From contig NZ_CP124862.1 of NCBI RefSeq assembly GCF_030013905.1, forward strand, positions 3,351,051 to 3,415,050: 64,000 nt of DNA, in the 5' to 3' direction. This DNA is from Petroclostridium sp. X23. Its GTDB lineage: Bacteria > Bacillota > Clostridia > SK-Y3. The notes under the pieces were generated by a model, which was not told where the DNA came from, did no database searches, and saw nothing but the letters and a program-made list of their open reading frames with translations. Positions 8,994-17,215 of the stretch are shown piece after piece. The translations under genes were made by a program, and so were the position numbers. Numbering within the stretch: position 1 is the stretch's first letter; each line of letters begins with the position of its first letter.

Positions 8994-10031
8994 ATGAAAG
9001 CTGTAGTTTTATATGGTGCGAATGATTTTAAAACCGTAGAAGTAGACAAACCGGTAATTAATAAAGATGAAGTATTACTAAAAGTTAAAGCCAGCGCAAT
9101 TTGCGGTACTGACTTGAGAATCTTAGAAGGTAAAAAAACTAAGGATGTAAGATATCCTTCTACTATAGGGCATGAAATGTCCGGCGTGCTTGAAGAAATA
9201 GGAGCAGATGTGAAGGAGTTTGCGGTAGGAGATAGAGTTTCTATAGCGCCGGTAATCCCTTGCCATGGATGCTATTATTGTTTAAGCGGCAGAGAAAATG
9301 CTTGTCAAAATAGAGTAGCTATTGGATACCAATTTGATGGAGGTTTTGCAGAATATGTAAGAATCCCTGCCATTGCTATAAAATATGGACATGTAGTGAA
9401 ATTGGCAGATCATGTTTCATTTGAGGAAGGTGCTTTAGCTGAGCCATTGTCATGCTGTATTAATGGCATTAAAAAGGCAGGTATTACGCTAAATGATAGG
9501 GTATTGATCGTGGGTGCCGGACCGATAGGATTAATGCATCTGCAGCTTGCAAAATCAGCAGGCGCAAGTAAGATCATTGTAAGTGAGCCTATAGACAGCA
9601 GAAGAGCAATGGCTAAGAAATTCGGTGCAGATATTATCGTGAATCCTGCAACCGAGGATCTGAAAGATATCGTCATGCAGCACACCGATGGATATGGTGT
9701 AGACAAAATCATTATGGCAATAGGCGTTCCTGCTATTGTAAATGATACATTAAAGCTAGCAAGAAAAGGTGGAACTATAAATCTATTTGCGGGATTTGCC
9801 GGTACAGGAGAATGCACAATAGAAGCGAATGTTATTCACTACAATGAAATTAATGTAAATGGAACGACGGCCTTTACAAGACTGGATTATCTCAGTGCGG
9901 TATCGCTTATCGCTGCGGGAAAAGTTAATGTCAAAGACCTTGTGTCCCATGTATATAAGATTGATGATTTTACAAAAGCATATGAAACATGTAAATCCGG
10001 TGAAGGCGTAAAAGTGTTAATAGAACCTTAA
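8994..10031 (+). CDS. Zinc-dependent medium-chain alcohol/polyol dehydrogenase
   Basis: A 345-residue MDR-family enzyme with AAGGAGG ideally placed. Catalytic zinc ligands are in ICGTD and IGHEMSG; the structural zinc lobe is CHGCYYCLSGRENAC. The Rossmann segment VLIVGAGPIGLMHLQLAK binds NAD(P)H. It is most like sorbitol/threonine/2,3-butanediol-type dehydrogenases and probably oxidises a polyol or sugar alcohol. The neighbouring aldolase, kinase and RpiR regulator point to a sugar alcohol pathway, but the substrate cannot be read from sequence. Confidence 0.85.
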   Translation: MKAVVLYGANDFKTVEVDKPVINKDEVLLKVKASAICGTDLRILEGKKTKDVRYPSTIGHEMSGVLEEIGADVKEFAVGDRVSIAPVIPCHGCYYCLSGRENACQNRVAIGYQFDGGFAEYVRIPAIAIKYGHVVKLADHVSFEEGALAEPLSCCINGIKKAGITLNDRVLIVGAGPIGLMHLQLAKSAGASKIIVSEPIDSRRAMAKKFGADIIVNPATEDLKDIVMQHTDGYGVDKIIMAIGVPAIVNDTLKLARKGGTINLFAGFAGTGECTIEANVIHYNEINVNGTTAFTRLDYLSAVSLIAAGKVNVKDLVSHVYKIDDFTKAYETCKSGEGVKVLIEP

Positions 10032-10087
10032 ATTTATTTAGAAAACTTTCAAATTCAAATCAATTAAAGAAAAGAGGAAATAATATT

Positions 10088-10924
10088 ATGGCAATGTTAG
10101 GAAAAGCAGTAAGAATGAGTAGATTGGTAAATCCAAAAAGTAATAAAATGATGGCGATAACAGTTGATCATGCGATTTCAAGAGGAATTGCACCCATGAA
10201 AGGTTTAATGCCCATTCAGGACACTATAAATAAAATCTTAGTAGGGAAACCGGATGCATTAACAATGACAAAAGGTATTGCAGAGCACTGTATGTGGGAA
10301 AATGCCGGTAAAGCTTCTATTCTATTAAAATGTTCTAGTTATTCACCGGTACATCCAACATATGATATTGCCTTCGGTACTGTTGATGAAGCAATACGTA
10401 TGGGGGCTGATGCTGTCTCTATTGGTGCAATGACATTAGGAGATTATCAGGCCCAACAATTCACTGAAATTGGAAAATTTTCCGAAGAATGTATGGTGAA
10501 GGGGATGCCATTAGTAGGGCATGTCTATCCAAAAGGTGAAAGTGTTCCTAAAGATAAACAAACTGCATGGGAAAATATCGCTTATTGTTGTAGAGGTGCT
10601 GCAGAGTTAGGAATTGATATTATTAAAACAACTTACACTGGAGATCCGGAAAGTATGGCAAAAGTTGTTGAGAGTTGTCCTGCAAGAGTAGTTATTCAAG
10701 GTGGCGACGCTTGTAACACACTTGATGACTATTTGAATATGACAAAAGATGCAATGGATTGTGGTGTTGGAGGAGTCACAATGGGTCGTTTTGTTTGGGA
10801 TTACAAAGATATTTCAGCATTAGTTGTTGCATTACGATATATTATTCACGAAGGATATAGTGTTAAAGAAGCAAAAGAATTATTGGTTCAATTAGAAAAT
10901 GATAAAAACTATGATGCGTTTTAA
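10088..10924 (+). CDS. DhnA/LsrF-type class I aldolase
   Basis: A 278-residue TIM-barrel protein of the DhnA-type family. The strand-1 Asp is in ITVDHAIS, the Schiff-base lysine is probably in IIKTTYTG, and the phosphate-binding end is GVGGVTMGRFVW. Family members cleave or condense phosphorylated ketoses (LsrF on phospho-AI-2, DhnA-type fructose-bisphosphate aldolase, ADH synthase). Here it lies between a dehydrogenase and an FGGY kinase, so a retro-aldol split of a phosphorylated ketose is the likely role. Start at 10088 behind AAAGAGGAAATA. Confidence 0.8.
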   Translation: MAMLGKAVRMSRLVNPKSNKMMAITVDHAISRGIAPMKGLMPIQDTINKILVGKPDALTMTKGIAEHCMWENAGKASILLKCSSYSPVHPTYDIAFGTVDEAIRMGADAVSIGAMTLGDYQAQQFTEIGKFSEECMVKGMPLVGHVYPKGESVPKDKQTAWENIAYCCRGAAELGIDIIKTTYTGDPESMAKVVESCPARVVIQGGDACNTLDDYLNMTKDAMDCGVGGVTMGRFVWDYKDISALVVALRYIIHEGYSVKEAKELLVQLENDKNYDAF

Positions 10925-10957
10925 TTATACACGGTAGTTGTATATTAGGAGGATAAT

Positions 10958-11062
10958 TTGCATCATTACTTATTAGGTATTGATATAGGTACTGGAAGTA
11001 TTAAAGTTGCAATTATTGATGAACAGGCAAAGATAGGCAGCATCGAATTGAAAAGTAATTGA
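10958..11062 (+). pseudogene. N-terminal remnant of a second FGGY carbohydrate kinase
   Basis: A TTG with a perfect AGGAGG opens a 34-codon frame whose first 20 residues (HYLLGIDIGTGSIKVAI) copy the ATP-binding N-terminus of the kinase that starts at 11076 (QYLLGIDIGTSSTKVAL). The frame then stops at 11062. This is the truncated head of a paralogous kinase; the intact gene follows 13 bp later. Either a tandem duplication was mostly deleted, or an older kinase was displaced. The leftover ribosome site may still help translation of the intact gene, which has only a weak one. Confidence 0.75.
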
Positions 11063-11075
11063 TGGGAATGATTGG

Positions 11076-12596
11076 ATGGAAAATCAATATTTGTTAGGAA
11101 TAGATATTGGTACTAGCAGTACTAAAGTTGCTTTGCTTAGCGTCGAAGGTTCTCTCATCGCGATAGAAAGACAGGAACACTCCATTCTCAGCCCCCGTGA
11201 AGGATGGGCTGAGCTTTCTATTGACGGTTTGTGGAATGAATTCTTAATTTTGCTAAAAAAAATATCTAAAAACCATAAGGTAGACTTAAAATCGATAAAA
11301 GCAATAGGAATAAGCTGTTTATGTCCGGGTTTGATGCCTTTTGATAAACATGGAAAGGCATTATTAAATCCCATCATTTTTATGGACAAAAGAAGCAGTA
11401 AAGAAACGGCACTTATAAGAGATAAAATTTCTGAAGAAGAATTATCGAAAATATCTAGCAATAAGCTAATGCCTGGGGCGTGTTCGCTTACCAGTATGCT
11501 TTGGATTAAAGAGAATATGGAAGAAGTATATAGAAATACAAAATATTTCGGACATATTAACACATTCTTTGTTCAAAAGTTAACAGGTAAATTTGGAATA
11601 GATTATACCAATGCGTCTTACACCGGTTTATTCGAAACCGTACAAAGACAAGAGTGGTCTGAAGAGATTTGCAAAAGGGTAGATATTGACATGGAAAAAC
11701 TCCCACCTCTTATTCCCTCAGATTCAATCGCCGGAAATTTAATATCTGAAGAAGTGATTGAAATTGGATTACTAAAAGGGATTCCTGTTGCTATGGGAGG
11801 TGCCGACACAGCATGTTCTGCATTGGCAGTAGGTATTATAGAGCATAACCAAGTCTTTGAGTCGGTAGGTACGACAAACGTTATTACTGTTTGCTCTGAG
11901 AAGCCCGTATTTGATGTCCGCTTTATGAATAGATGCCATGTCATCAAAGATAGATGGTTGTACCATGGCGCTATGTCTAGCACAGGTGCGTCATTAAAGT
12001 GGTTCAGGGATGAATTCTGTTCAGATTTAATAATAAGTGAAAAAGAAACCGGTGTCAGCGCATACAAAAAAATGGATGAACTTGTTTGTCAGTCGATGCC
12101 AGGAGCAAACGGGCTGATCTTTTTACCCTATCTATCCGGCGAAAGAACACCGGTATGGGACCCTAATGCAAGAGGTGTATTTTTTGGTCTCACCTTGCAG
12201 ACAAAAAAGGCGGATATAGTTCGCTCTATCTTGGAAGGATGCGGATATGGCCTCAAGCAAATAATTGAAATAGCTGAGTTTATGACCGGCGAAAAGATCA
12301 ATGAATTTGTAGCTATTGGCGGTGGTGCAAAGAGTGAGGTATGGGGACAAATAAAAGCTGATATTACTGGAAAAACTATTAGGGTATTAGATCTTAATGA
12401 TGCTGCAGTAATAGGTGCCATGCTGCTTGCAGGATTGGCAGCAGGGATTTATAAAAATCCTATCGAAGCGCAATCTTATATCAGTAAAAATATGTATATA
12501 ACGTTATATCCCCAGAAGCAATCACAAAATATTTATAATAGCAGGTTTGAAACATATAAATCTTTATACCCTAGACTAAAAGAGTTATTTTCTTGA
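11076..12596 (+). CDS. FGGY-family carbohydrate kinase (xylulokinase-like)
   Basis: A 506-residue kinase of normal length. N-terminal ATPase lobe LGIDIGTSSTKVALLS; ISCLCPGLMPFD; a central GGADTACSALAVG; the FGGY signature region SGERTPVWDPNARGVFFGL; and the C-terminal AIGGGAKSEVWGQIKADITG adenine-binding segment. It phosphorylates a sugar or sugar alcohol with ATP; closest in feel to xylulokinase/gluconokinase-like members. It is the last gene of the rpiR1-dehydrogenase-aldolase-kinase operon. Its product could feed the aldolase upstream or the transketolases downstream. Confidence 0.85.
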   Translation: MENQYLLGIDIGTSSTKVALLSVEGSLIAIERQEHSILSPREGWAELSIDGLWNEFLILLKKISKNHKVDLKSIKAIGISCLCPGLMPFDKHGKALLNPIIFMDKRSSKETALIRDKISEEELSKISSNKLMPGACSLTSMLWIKENMEEVYRNTKYFGHINTFFVQKLTGKFGIDYTNASYTGLFETVQRQEWSEEICKRVDIDMEKLPPLIPSDSIAGNLISEEVIEIGLLKGIPVAMGGADTACSALAVGIIEHNQVFESVGTTNVITVCSEKPVFDVRFMNRCHVIKDRWLYHGAMSSTGASLKWFRDEFCSDLIISEKETGVSAYKKMDELVCQSMPGANGLIFLPYLSGERTPVWDPNARGVFFGLTLQTKKADIVRSILEGCGYGLKQIIEIAEFMTGEKINEFVAIGGGAKSEVWGQIKADITGKTIRVLDLNDAAVIGAMLLAGLAAGIYKNPIEAQSYISKNMYITLYPQKQSQNIYNSRFETYKSLYPRLKELFS

Positions 12597-12616
12597 ATTA
12601 GGATAGTAATTTTGGT

Positions 12617-12658
12617 AAAAAGCACTTTGGAAAAGAACATTTTTCCAAAGTGCTTTTT
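12617..12658 (+). terminator. Terminator ending the rpiR1-kinase operon
   Basis: Perfect 18-bp stem, AAAAAGCACTTTGGAAAA with its complement, 6-base loop, the descending arm ending in a T run. Confidence 0.9.
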
Positions 12659-12749
12659 GTTCCATATTAAATAAATTAAAAGAATATACAGATAATACAA
12701 ATTAAATGCTTGCCAATAAAAAATATTATATAAATCATATAAAAATGTA

Positions 12750-12778
12750 TGGACATATTGAAATTAATTGTGTATAAT
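12750..12778 (+). promoter_or_regulatory. Promoter of the first transketolase copy
   Basis: TGGACA (12750), 17-base spacer, TATAAT (12773). The spacer end ATTAATTGTG and the -10 match the promoter at 15349-15377 before rpiR2, showing that this promoter once served an rpiR gene, now deleted to a stub. Confidence 0.65.
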
Positions 12779-12791
12779 GAGGGCATGTTAT

Positions 12792-12837
12792 GGAACTTGT
12801 TCCTTAATATAGTGTAATATTTTGAAAGATGTTTCAA
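12792..12837 (+). promoter_or_regulatory. Two candidate RpiR operators
   Basis: Just downstream of the -10 lie two palindromes: GGAACTTGTTCC (12792-12803) and TTGAAA-GATG-TTTCAA (12822-12837). Degenerate versions occur at the same places after the rpiR2 promoter (15391-15402 and 15421-15436). Position and conservation suggest binding sites for the SIS-domain regulators. Confidence 0.45.
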
Positions 12838-12871
12838 GGCAGCAGATTTATTAGGGAATTAAAAGGGATTT

Positions 12872-12982
12872 ATGGAAGAACATAATGGACGACTTCTAGT
12901 CGATGTAACAAGAAATTATGAAAAAGTCATGGGCAATGTAAAGAAAGTAAAACAGACATTCAGGTTAAAAAGAATTTACTAA
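12872..12982 (+). pseudogene. Remnant of an RpiR regulator (in-frame internal deletion)
   Basis: A 36-codon frame beginning MEEHNGRLLVD and continuing with the last 25 residues of the RpiR protein encoded at 15477-16358 (VTRNYEKVMGNVKKV and on to RLKRIY). Identity with the intact gene begins at 12905. Almost the whole HTH and SIS domains are missing, so no regulatory function is expected. It shows that this locus once had the order promoter-rpiR-transketolase, as at 15349-18153. Confidence 0.8.
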
Positions 12983-12996
12983 AGGTGGTGTTTTTT

Positions 12997-13839
12997 ATGA
13001 AATCTTATACTGGAGAAGATATAAGATATCTAAAGCAGCAGGCTAACGTCATAAGAAAAGATATCATTCACATGACGCATAAAGCAAAAGCCGGTCATCC
13101 CGGAGGATCATTATCAGCGACGGATATCGTGGCCGCGCTATATTTTCATGTAATGAATGTAGATCCTAAGAATCCGGAATGGGAAGATAGAGACAGATTT
13201 ATTTTATCAAAGGGGCATGCGTGTCCGGTTTGGTACGCGGCCCTGGCTGAAAAAGGATATTTTGGCATAGAGCATTTGGATACTTTAAGACAATTCCACT
13301 CTATTCTGCAAGGGCATCCGGACATGAAGAAAACTCCGGGTATTGATATGACTTCCGGTTCTTTAGGAAATGGGTTGTCACTAGGAATCGGTATGGCTCT
13401 AGCAGCAAAAAGAGATAAACGTAAATACAATGTATACGTGATGTTAGGCGATGGTGAAATTCAAGAAGGAATGGTTTGGGAAGCTGCCATGTCAGCATCT
13501 CATTACGGATTGGATAATATCGTTGCGATAGTTGACTATAACGGACTGCAAGTAGATGGTTGGACGAAAGAAGTAATGAGTGTTCACCCTGTTGTAGAAA
13601 AATGGGAAGCTTTCGGCTGGAATGTCATAGAAATTGACGGGCATAACATGAACGAAATCTTAGATGCATTCCAAATGGCACATAAAATAAAAGGCCCGGT
13701 AGCCATTGTTGCAAACACTGTAAAAGGCAAGGGAATATCCTTTATGGAAAATGTAGCGGTATGGCATGGTTTAGCTCCTAACGATGAAGAAGCGGAACAA
13801 GCCTTTAAAGAGTTAGCAAAGGAGGCTGAATTAATATGA
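12997..13839 (+). CDS. Transketolase, N-terminal subunit (copy 1)
   Basis: A 280-residue TPP-binding half of a split transketolase. It has KAGHPGGSLSATDI, the ILSKGHACPVWYAAL segment and the TPP motif GDGEIQEGMVWEA...IVDYNG (GDG-x25-NN type). The ATG at 12997 has AAAGGTGG 6 bases upstream; a GTG at 12985 overlaps that site. Its stop overlaps the start of the C-terminal half as ATGA, implying coupled synthesis of the two chains. The active enzyme transfers two-carbon ketol units between phosphosugars. The encoded protein is identical to copy 2 at 16373. Confidence 0.9.
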   Translation: MKSYTGEDIRYLKQQANVIRKDIIHMTHKAKAGHPGGSLSATDIVAALYFHVMNVDPKNPEWEDRDRFILSKGHACPVWYAALAEKGYFGIEHLDTLRQFHSILQGHPDMKKTPGIDMTSGSLGNGLSLGIGMALAAKRDKRKYNVYVMLGDGEIQEGMVWEAAMSASHYGLDNIVAIVDYNGLQVDGWTKEVMSVHPVVEKWEAFGWNVIEIDGHNMNEILDAFQMAHKIKGPVAIVANTVKGKGISFMENVAVWHGLAPNDEEAEQAFKELAKEAELI

Positions 13840-14777
13840 CAAAGCAGATTGCTACAAGACAAGCATTCGGCCAAGAATTAGTTGAAATAGGAAAAGAAAG
13901 AAACGATTTTGTGGTTATGGACGCGGACATCGCAAAATCCTGTTCCACAGATTTATTTCACAAGGCATTTCCTGAGAGATCCTATAACTTTGGTATTGCA
14001 GAGCAGAACTTTATGGCGATTGCGGCAGGATATGCGTCAACAGGAGCAACAGTATTTGCAGCAACCTACAGTGTATTTGCAAGTATGAGAGCTTGTGAGC
14101 AGATTAGAACCTTTATCTGCTATCCTAAACTAAACGTACGTGTGATTGCAAGCCACGGCGGACTGCAAGTAGGGGCCGACGGTGCAACTCACCAAGCGAT
14201 TGAAGATATAGGGATTATGAGGTCTATTCCTAATATGACAGTGATCCAACCTTCTGACGGCGTATCGGCAAAGCTGGCAGCAAGAGCGGTAATGGACTAT
14301 GAAGGTCCTGTATATATCAGAGTATTGAGAAATCCTTCACCTATCTTATTCGATGAAAGCTATAAATTTGAGATTGGCAAAGCAGTTGAGTTAAAAGACT
14401 ACGGTACTGATGTTACGCTGATCGGAACAGGCGCAATGGTATTAAAAACATTAGAAGCTGCCGAAAAGCTAAAAGAAGAAGGCATCAACGCAAGAGTACT
14501 GGAAGTCCATACATTAAAACCGATTGATGAAGAAGCGATTTTAAAAGCAGCAAAAGAAACCGGCGGTATTGTAACAGTAGAAGACCATAATATCTTCGGA
14601 GGTCTTGGAAGTGCTGTAGCAGAAGTGCTAAGCGAGAAGCATCCGGCATTCTTAAAGAGAGTTGCTATTCCTGACGTATTCGGTGAATCAGGAGACTCAG
14701 AACTTTTATATGAACATTATGGATTAGCCGTAAAAGATATCATCAGTGCTGCAAAAGAAATCGTATCAAAAAGATAA
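13836..14777 (+). CDS. Transketolase, C-terminal subunit (copy 1)
   Basis: A 313-residue pyrimidine-binding and C-terminal half. Key segments are FNFGIAEQNFMAIAAG with the catalytic Glu of TPP enzymes, ASHGGLQVGADGATHQAIEDIG and the C-terminal VEDHNIFGGLGSAVAEVL. It pairs with the N-terminal chain encoded just before it. Identical in protein sequence to the copy at 17212. In this copy the SDR and TRAP genes that should follow have been deleted, leaving a five-codon SDR stub fused to a dctM scrap. Confidence 0.9.
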   Translation: MTKQIATRQAFGQELVEIGKERNDFVVMDADIAKSCSTDLFHKAFPERSYNFGIAEQNFMAIAAGYASTGATVFAATYSVFASMRACEQIRTFICYPKLNVRVIASHGGLQVGADGATHQAIEDIGIMRSIPNMTVIQPSDGVSAKLAARAVMDYEGPVYIRVLRNPSPILFDESYKFEIGKAVELKDYGTDVTLIGTGAMVLKTLEAAEKLKEEGINARVLEVHTLKPIDEEAILKAAKETGGIVTVEDHNIFGGLGSAVAEVLSEKHPAFLKRVAIPDVFGESGDSELLYEHYGLAVKDIISAAKEIVSKR

Positions 14778-14797
14778 CAATAAGGGAGGCGTATAAA

Positions 14798-14953
14798 ATG
14801 AATCTTCAAGGATGGCATTAGGTGTACCTATCGCCATTTCTTTAGGATTTGGAACGGTAATAGCCATGTTGGCTACCGGAAAGTACCCGGTTCTTGCGGC
14901 AGTTCACAGAATGATTCCCGGGGTTGATTCATGTATTTTCCTTGCCATTCCTT
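14798..14953 (+). pseudogene. SDR start fused to a dctM remnant (deletion scar)
   Basis: An SDR ATG at 14798 with GGGAGG reads five codons (MNLQG), then hits dctM sequence and stops (WH, TAG). Bases 14812-14953 match dctM bases 20901-21042, with about six differences over 142 bases. The joint shares two bases (GA) between parents. The scar proves that an ancestral copy had the order transketolase-SDR-dctPQ-dctM and lost about 2.7 kb. A 66-codon frame starting at 14812 is part of this remnant, not a gene. Confidence 0.85.
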
Positions 14954-15348
14954 GCTGTTTATATATGGATAATACAACTGTAGGGGCGCGCACTGCGCAT
15001 ACGTATCGGTAATTTCTGGTGTTTGTCGGTCCATAAGCCGTTGGTTATCGGGATAAGATAGACTTTGACTGTAAACTAAGTACCAAACTAAAAAATAAAT
15101 TATGAAAAAAATATTCAACAAATTTACGGTCCACTCTTGAAAATAATTACCCGATGAGATATAATGAAACCACTTACTAAAAAATCATGCAATATGTTAC
15201 AGAATAGTATTAAATTTTCTAAAGATTGTTAACAGTAGGTGCTGCCAATATTAGTATAGAAAATTCTTCAGATAAGCTGATAGTATACAAAATACACAAA
15301 ATAAATAATCGTTAAAAAAATATCTTATATAAATTAGCTAAAAATCTA
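14954..15348. other. Non-coding rearranged spacer
   Basis: No gene. It contains a short GTAGGGGCGCGC repeat scrap (about 14982), then from about 15083 sequence related to the region before rpiR1 (7993-8098), including a full orphan promoter at 15137-15165. From about 15200 it is AT-rich with no recognisable content. Confidence 0.6.
15137..15165 (+). promoter_or_regulatory. Orphan duplicate of the rpiR1 promoter
   Basis: TTGAAA, 17 bases, TATAAT. The 20 bases ACTCTTGAAAATAATTACCC are identical to 8047-8066 before rpiR1. No gene starts in the following 300 bases, so it is a relic or gives a long leader to rpiR2. Confidence 0.55.
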
Positions 15349-15377
15349 TAGACATTAGACTATTAATTGTGTATAAT
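15349..15377 (+). promoter_or_regulatory. Promoter of rpiR2-transketolase-SDR-TRAP operon
   Basis: TAGACA (15349), 17-base spacer, TATAAT (15372). Palindrome-like sites follow at 15391-15402 and 15421-15436 (TTGAAA-AGTT-TTTCAG), related to those at 12792-12837 and likely autoregulatory operators. Confidence 0.65.
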
Positions 15378-15476
15378 AAGAATAACAAATGAAACTTATT
15401 CCATAAATAAATATATAATATTGAAAAGTTTTTCAGACAGAATACCCGTGTCTGACAAATCTAGGAGGAGAGATTT

Positions 15477-16358
15477 GTGGAAGAAAAAAACATACCGTTA
15501 TTAGCTGACGGAGATCAGACAGAATACCTAAGCAGGATAAGAAATCATTACTCACTTTTAAGCGATGCAGAAAAGAGGATAGCAAATTATATATTGCAAA
15601 ATAAAACAAGTATCGTAGATATTCCAGTCAAAGAACTCGCAAAAAAGACCGACTCAAGTCCCGCCACCATCATAAGATTTTGTCAAGCGCTTGGTTTTAA
15701 AGGTTACGCTGAGCTTAAGTTCTATATAGAAAGGGAGTTGTTGTCTCCCTTTGGCGAAAAAGAAGAGATTAACCCAAACGATTCGATTAAAGTGCTGAAA
15801 CAGAAAATATTCCAATTTCAAAAACAAGTCATAGATGATACCCAAATGGTACTAAACGATGAAGAATTAGAAAAAGCAATCAACGCAATCTCAAAAGCAC
15901 AAAAGATTGAATTGTATGGAGAAGGCGGATCCGGAGCGATTGCACTAACAGCATTTAATATATTAATGCAGATCGGGCTTCCCTGCCAGGTGCATAACGA
16001 CGCTTTTTTACAGGTAATGTCGGCATCCCAGCTTAAAAAGGGAGATGTGGCGATAGGCATAGCGCACAGCGGAAGGGTTATTAATACTTTGGATGCATTA
16101 AAAGTAGCCAGGGAGCAAGGTGCGACCACCATATGCATTACAGGATACGCAAATTCGCCAATTACAGAGTATTCCGACATTGTACTATATACAAGTTCAA
16201 AGTCCTCGAGCATGTTAAGTGATATGCCGGCGGCACGTATTAGCGAGCTTTGTGTGATTAGTATCTTACAGCTGGGCGTTGTAACAAGAAATTATGAAAA
16301 AGTCATGGGCAATGTAAAGAAAGTAAAACAGACATTCAGGTTAAAAAGAATTTACTAA
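15477..16358 (+). CDS. RpiR/MurR-family regulator with SIS domain (second)
   Basis: A 293-residue protein starting at GTG behind GGAGGAGA. N-terminal helix-turn-helix (VKELAKKTDSSPATIIRFCQALGFKGYAELK) and a C-terminal SIS domain (IELYGEGGSGAIALTA, IAHSGRVINTLDAL) that should bind a phosphosugar. It is the intact form of the remnant at 12872. The transketolase genes follow 14 bp downstream, so regulator and enzymes are one operon. It and the 8113 protein may sense the same intermediate. Confidence 0.9.
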   Translation: MEEKNIPLLADGDQTEYLSRIRNHYSLLSDAEKRIANYILQNKTSIVDIPVKELAKKTDSSPATIIRFCQALGFKGYAELKFYIERELLSPFGEKEEINPNDSIKVLKQKIFQFQKQVIDDTQMVLNDEELEKAINAISKAQKIELYGEGGSGAIALTAFNILMQIGLPCQVHNDAFLQVMSASQLKKGDVAIGIAHSGRVINTLDALKVAREQGATTICITGYANSPITEYSDIVLYTSSKSSSMLSDMPAARISELCVISILQLGVVTRNYEKVMGNVKKVKQTFRLKRIY

Positions 16359-16372
16359 AGGTGGTGTTTTTT

Positions 16373-17215
16373 ATGAAATCTTATACTGGAGAAGATATAA
16401 GATATCTAAAGCAGCAGGCTAACGTCATAAGAAAAGATATCATTCACATGACGCATAAAGCAAAAGCCGGTCATCCCGGAGGATCATTATCAGCGACGGA
16501 TATCGTGGCCGCGCTATATTTTCATGTAATGAATGTAGATCCTAAGAATCCGGAATGGGAAGATAGAGACAGATTTATTTTATCAAAGGGGCATGCGTGT
16601 CCGGTTTGGTACGCGGCCCTGGCTGAAAAAGGATATTTTGGCATAGAGCATTTGGATACTTTAAGACAATTCCACTCTATTCTGCAAGGGCATCCGGACA
16701 TGAAGAAAACTCCGGGTATTGATATGACTTCCGGTTCTTTAGGAAATGGGTTGTCACTAGGAATCGGTATGGCTCTAGCAGCAAAAAGAGATAAACGTAA
16801 ATACAATGTATACGTGATGTTAGGCGATGGTGAAATTCAAGAAGGAATGGTTTGGGAAGCTGCCATGTCAGCATCTCATTACGGATTGGATAATATCGTT
16901 GCGATAGTTGACTATAACGGACTGCAAGTAGATGGTTGGACGAAAGAAGTAATGAGTGTTCACCCTGTTGTAGAAAAATGGGAAGCTTTCGGCTGGAATG
17001 TCATAGAAATTGACGGGCATAACATGAACGAAATCTTAGATGCATTCCAAATGGCACATAAAATAAAAGGCCCGGTAGCCATTGTTGCAAACACTGTAAA
17101 AGGCAAGGGAATATCCTTTATGGAAAATGTAGCGGTATGGCATGGTTTAGCTCCTAACGATGAAGAAGCGGAACAAGCCTTTAAAGAGTTAGCAAAGGAG
17201 GCTGAATTAATATGA
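16373..17215 (+). CDS. Transketolase, N-terminal subunit (copy 2)
   Basis: A 280-residue TPP-binding half, identical in protein sequence to the chain at 12997. Here the operon is complete: rpiR2 upstream, C-terminal half overlapping by ATGA, then the SDR and TRAP genes. The split transketolase fits a dedicated catabolic enzyme rather than the housekeeping pentose phosphate enzyme, which is usually a single 660-residue chain. Confidence 0.9.
   Translation: MKSYTGEDIRYLKQQANVIRKDIIHMTHKAKAGHPGGSLSATDIVAALYFHVMNVDPKNPEWEDRDRFILSKGHACPVWYAALAEKGYFGIEHLDTLRQFHSILQGHPDMKKTPGIDMTSGSLGNGLSLGIGMALAAKRDKRKYNVYVMLGDGEIQEGMVWEAAMSASHYGLDNIVAIVDYNGLQVDGWTKEVMSVHPVVEKWEAFGWNVIEIDGHNMNEILDAFQMAHKIKGPVAIVANTVKGKGISFMENVAVWHGLAPNDEEAEQAFKELAKEAELI

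Larger units (their letters stand above)
12905..14812 (+). repeat. 1,908-bp direct repeat, copy 1
   Basis: Matches 16281-18188 at a constant offset of 3,376 bases. By eye the only mismatch is G at 14791 against A at 18167. The unit runs from the last codons of rpiR through both transketolase genes to the first five codons of the SDR gene. Confidence 0.9.

Noticed and set aside
12985-12996. GTG start for the transketolase N-terminal subunit
   Set aside because: It overlaps the AAAGGTGG ribosome site; ATG 12997 has proper spacing and gives the usual family N-terminus.
14812-15012. A 66-codon gene in the rearranged spacer
   Set aside because: It is the out-of-context dctM scrap continuing into unrelated sequence; no ribosome site of its own.
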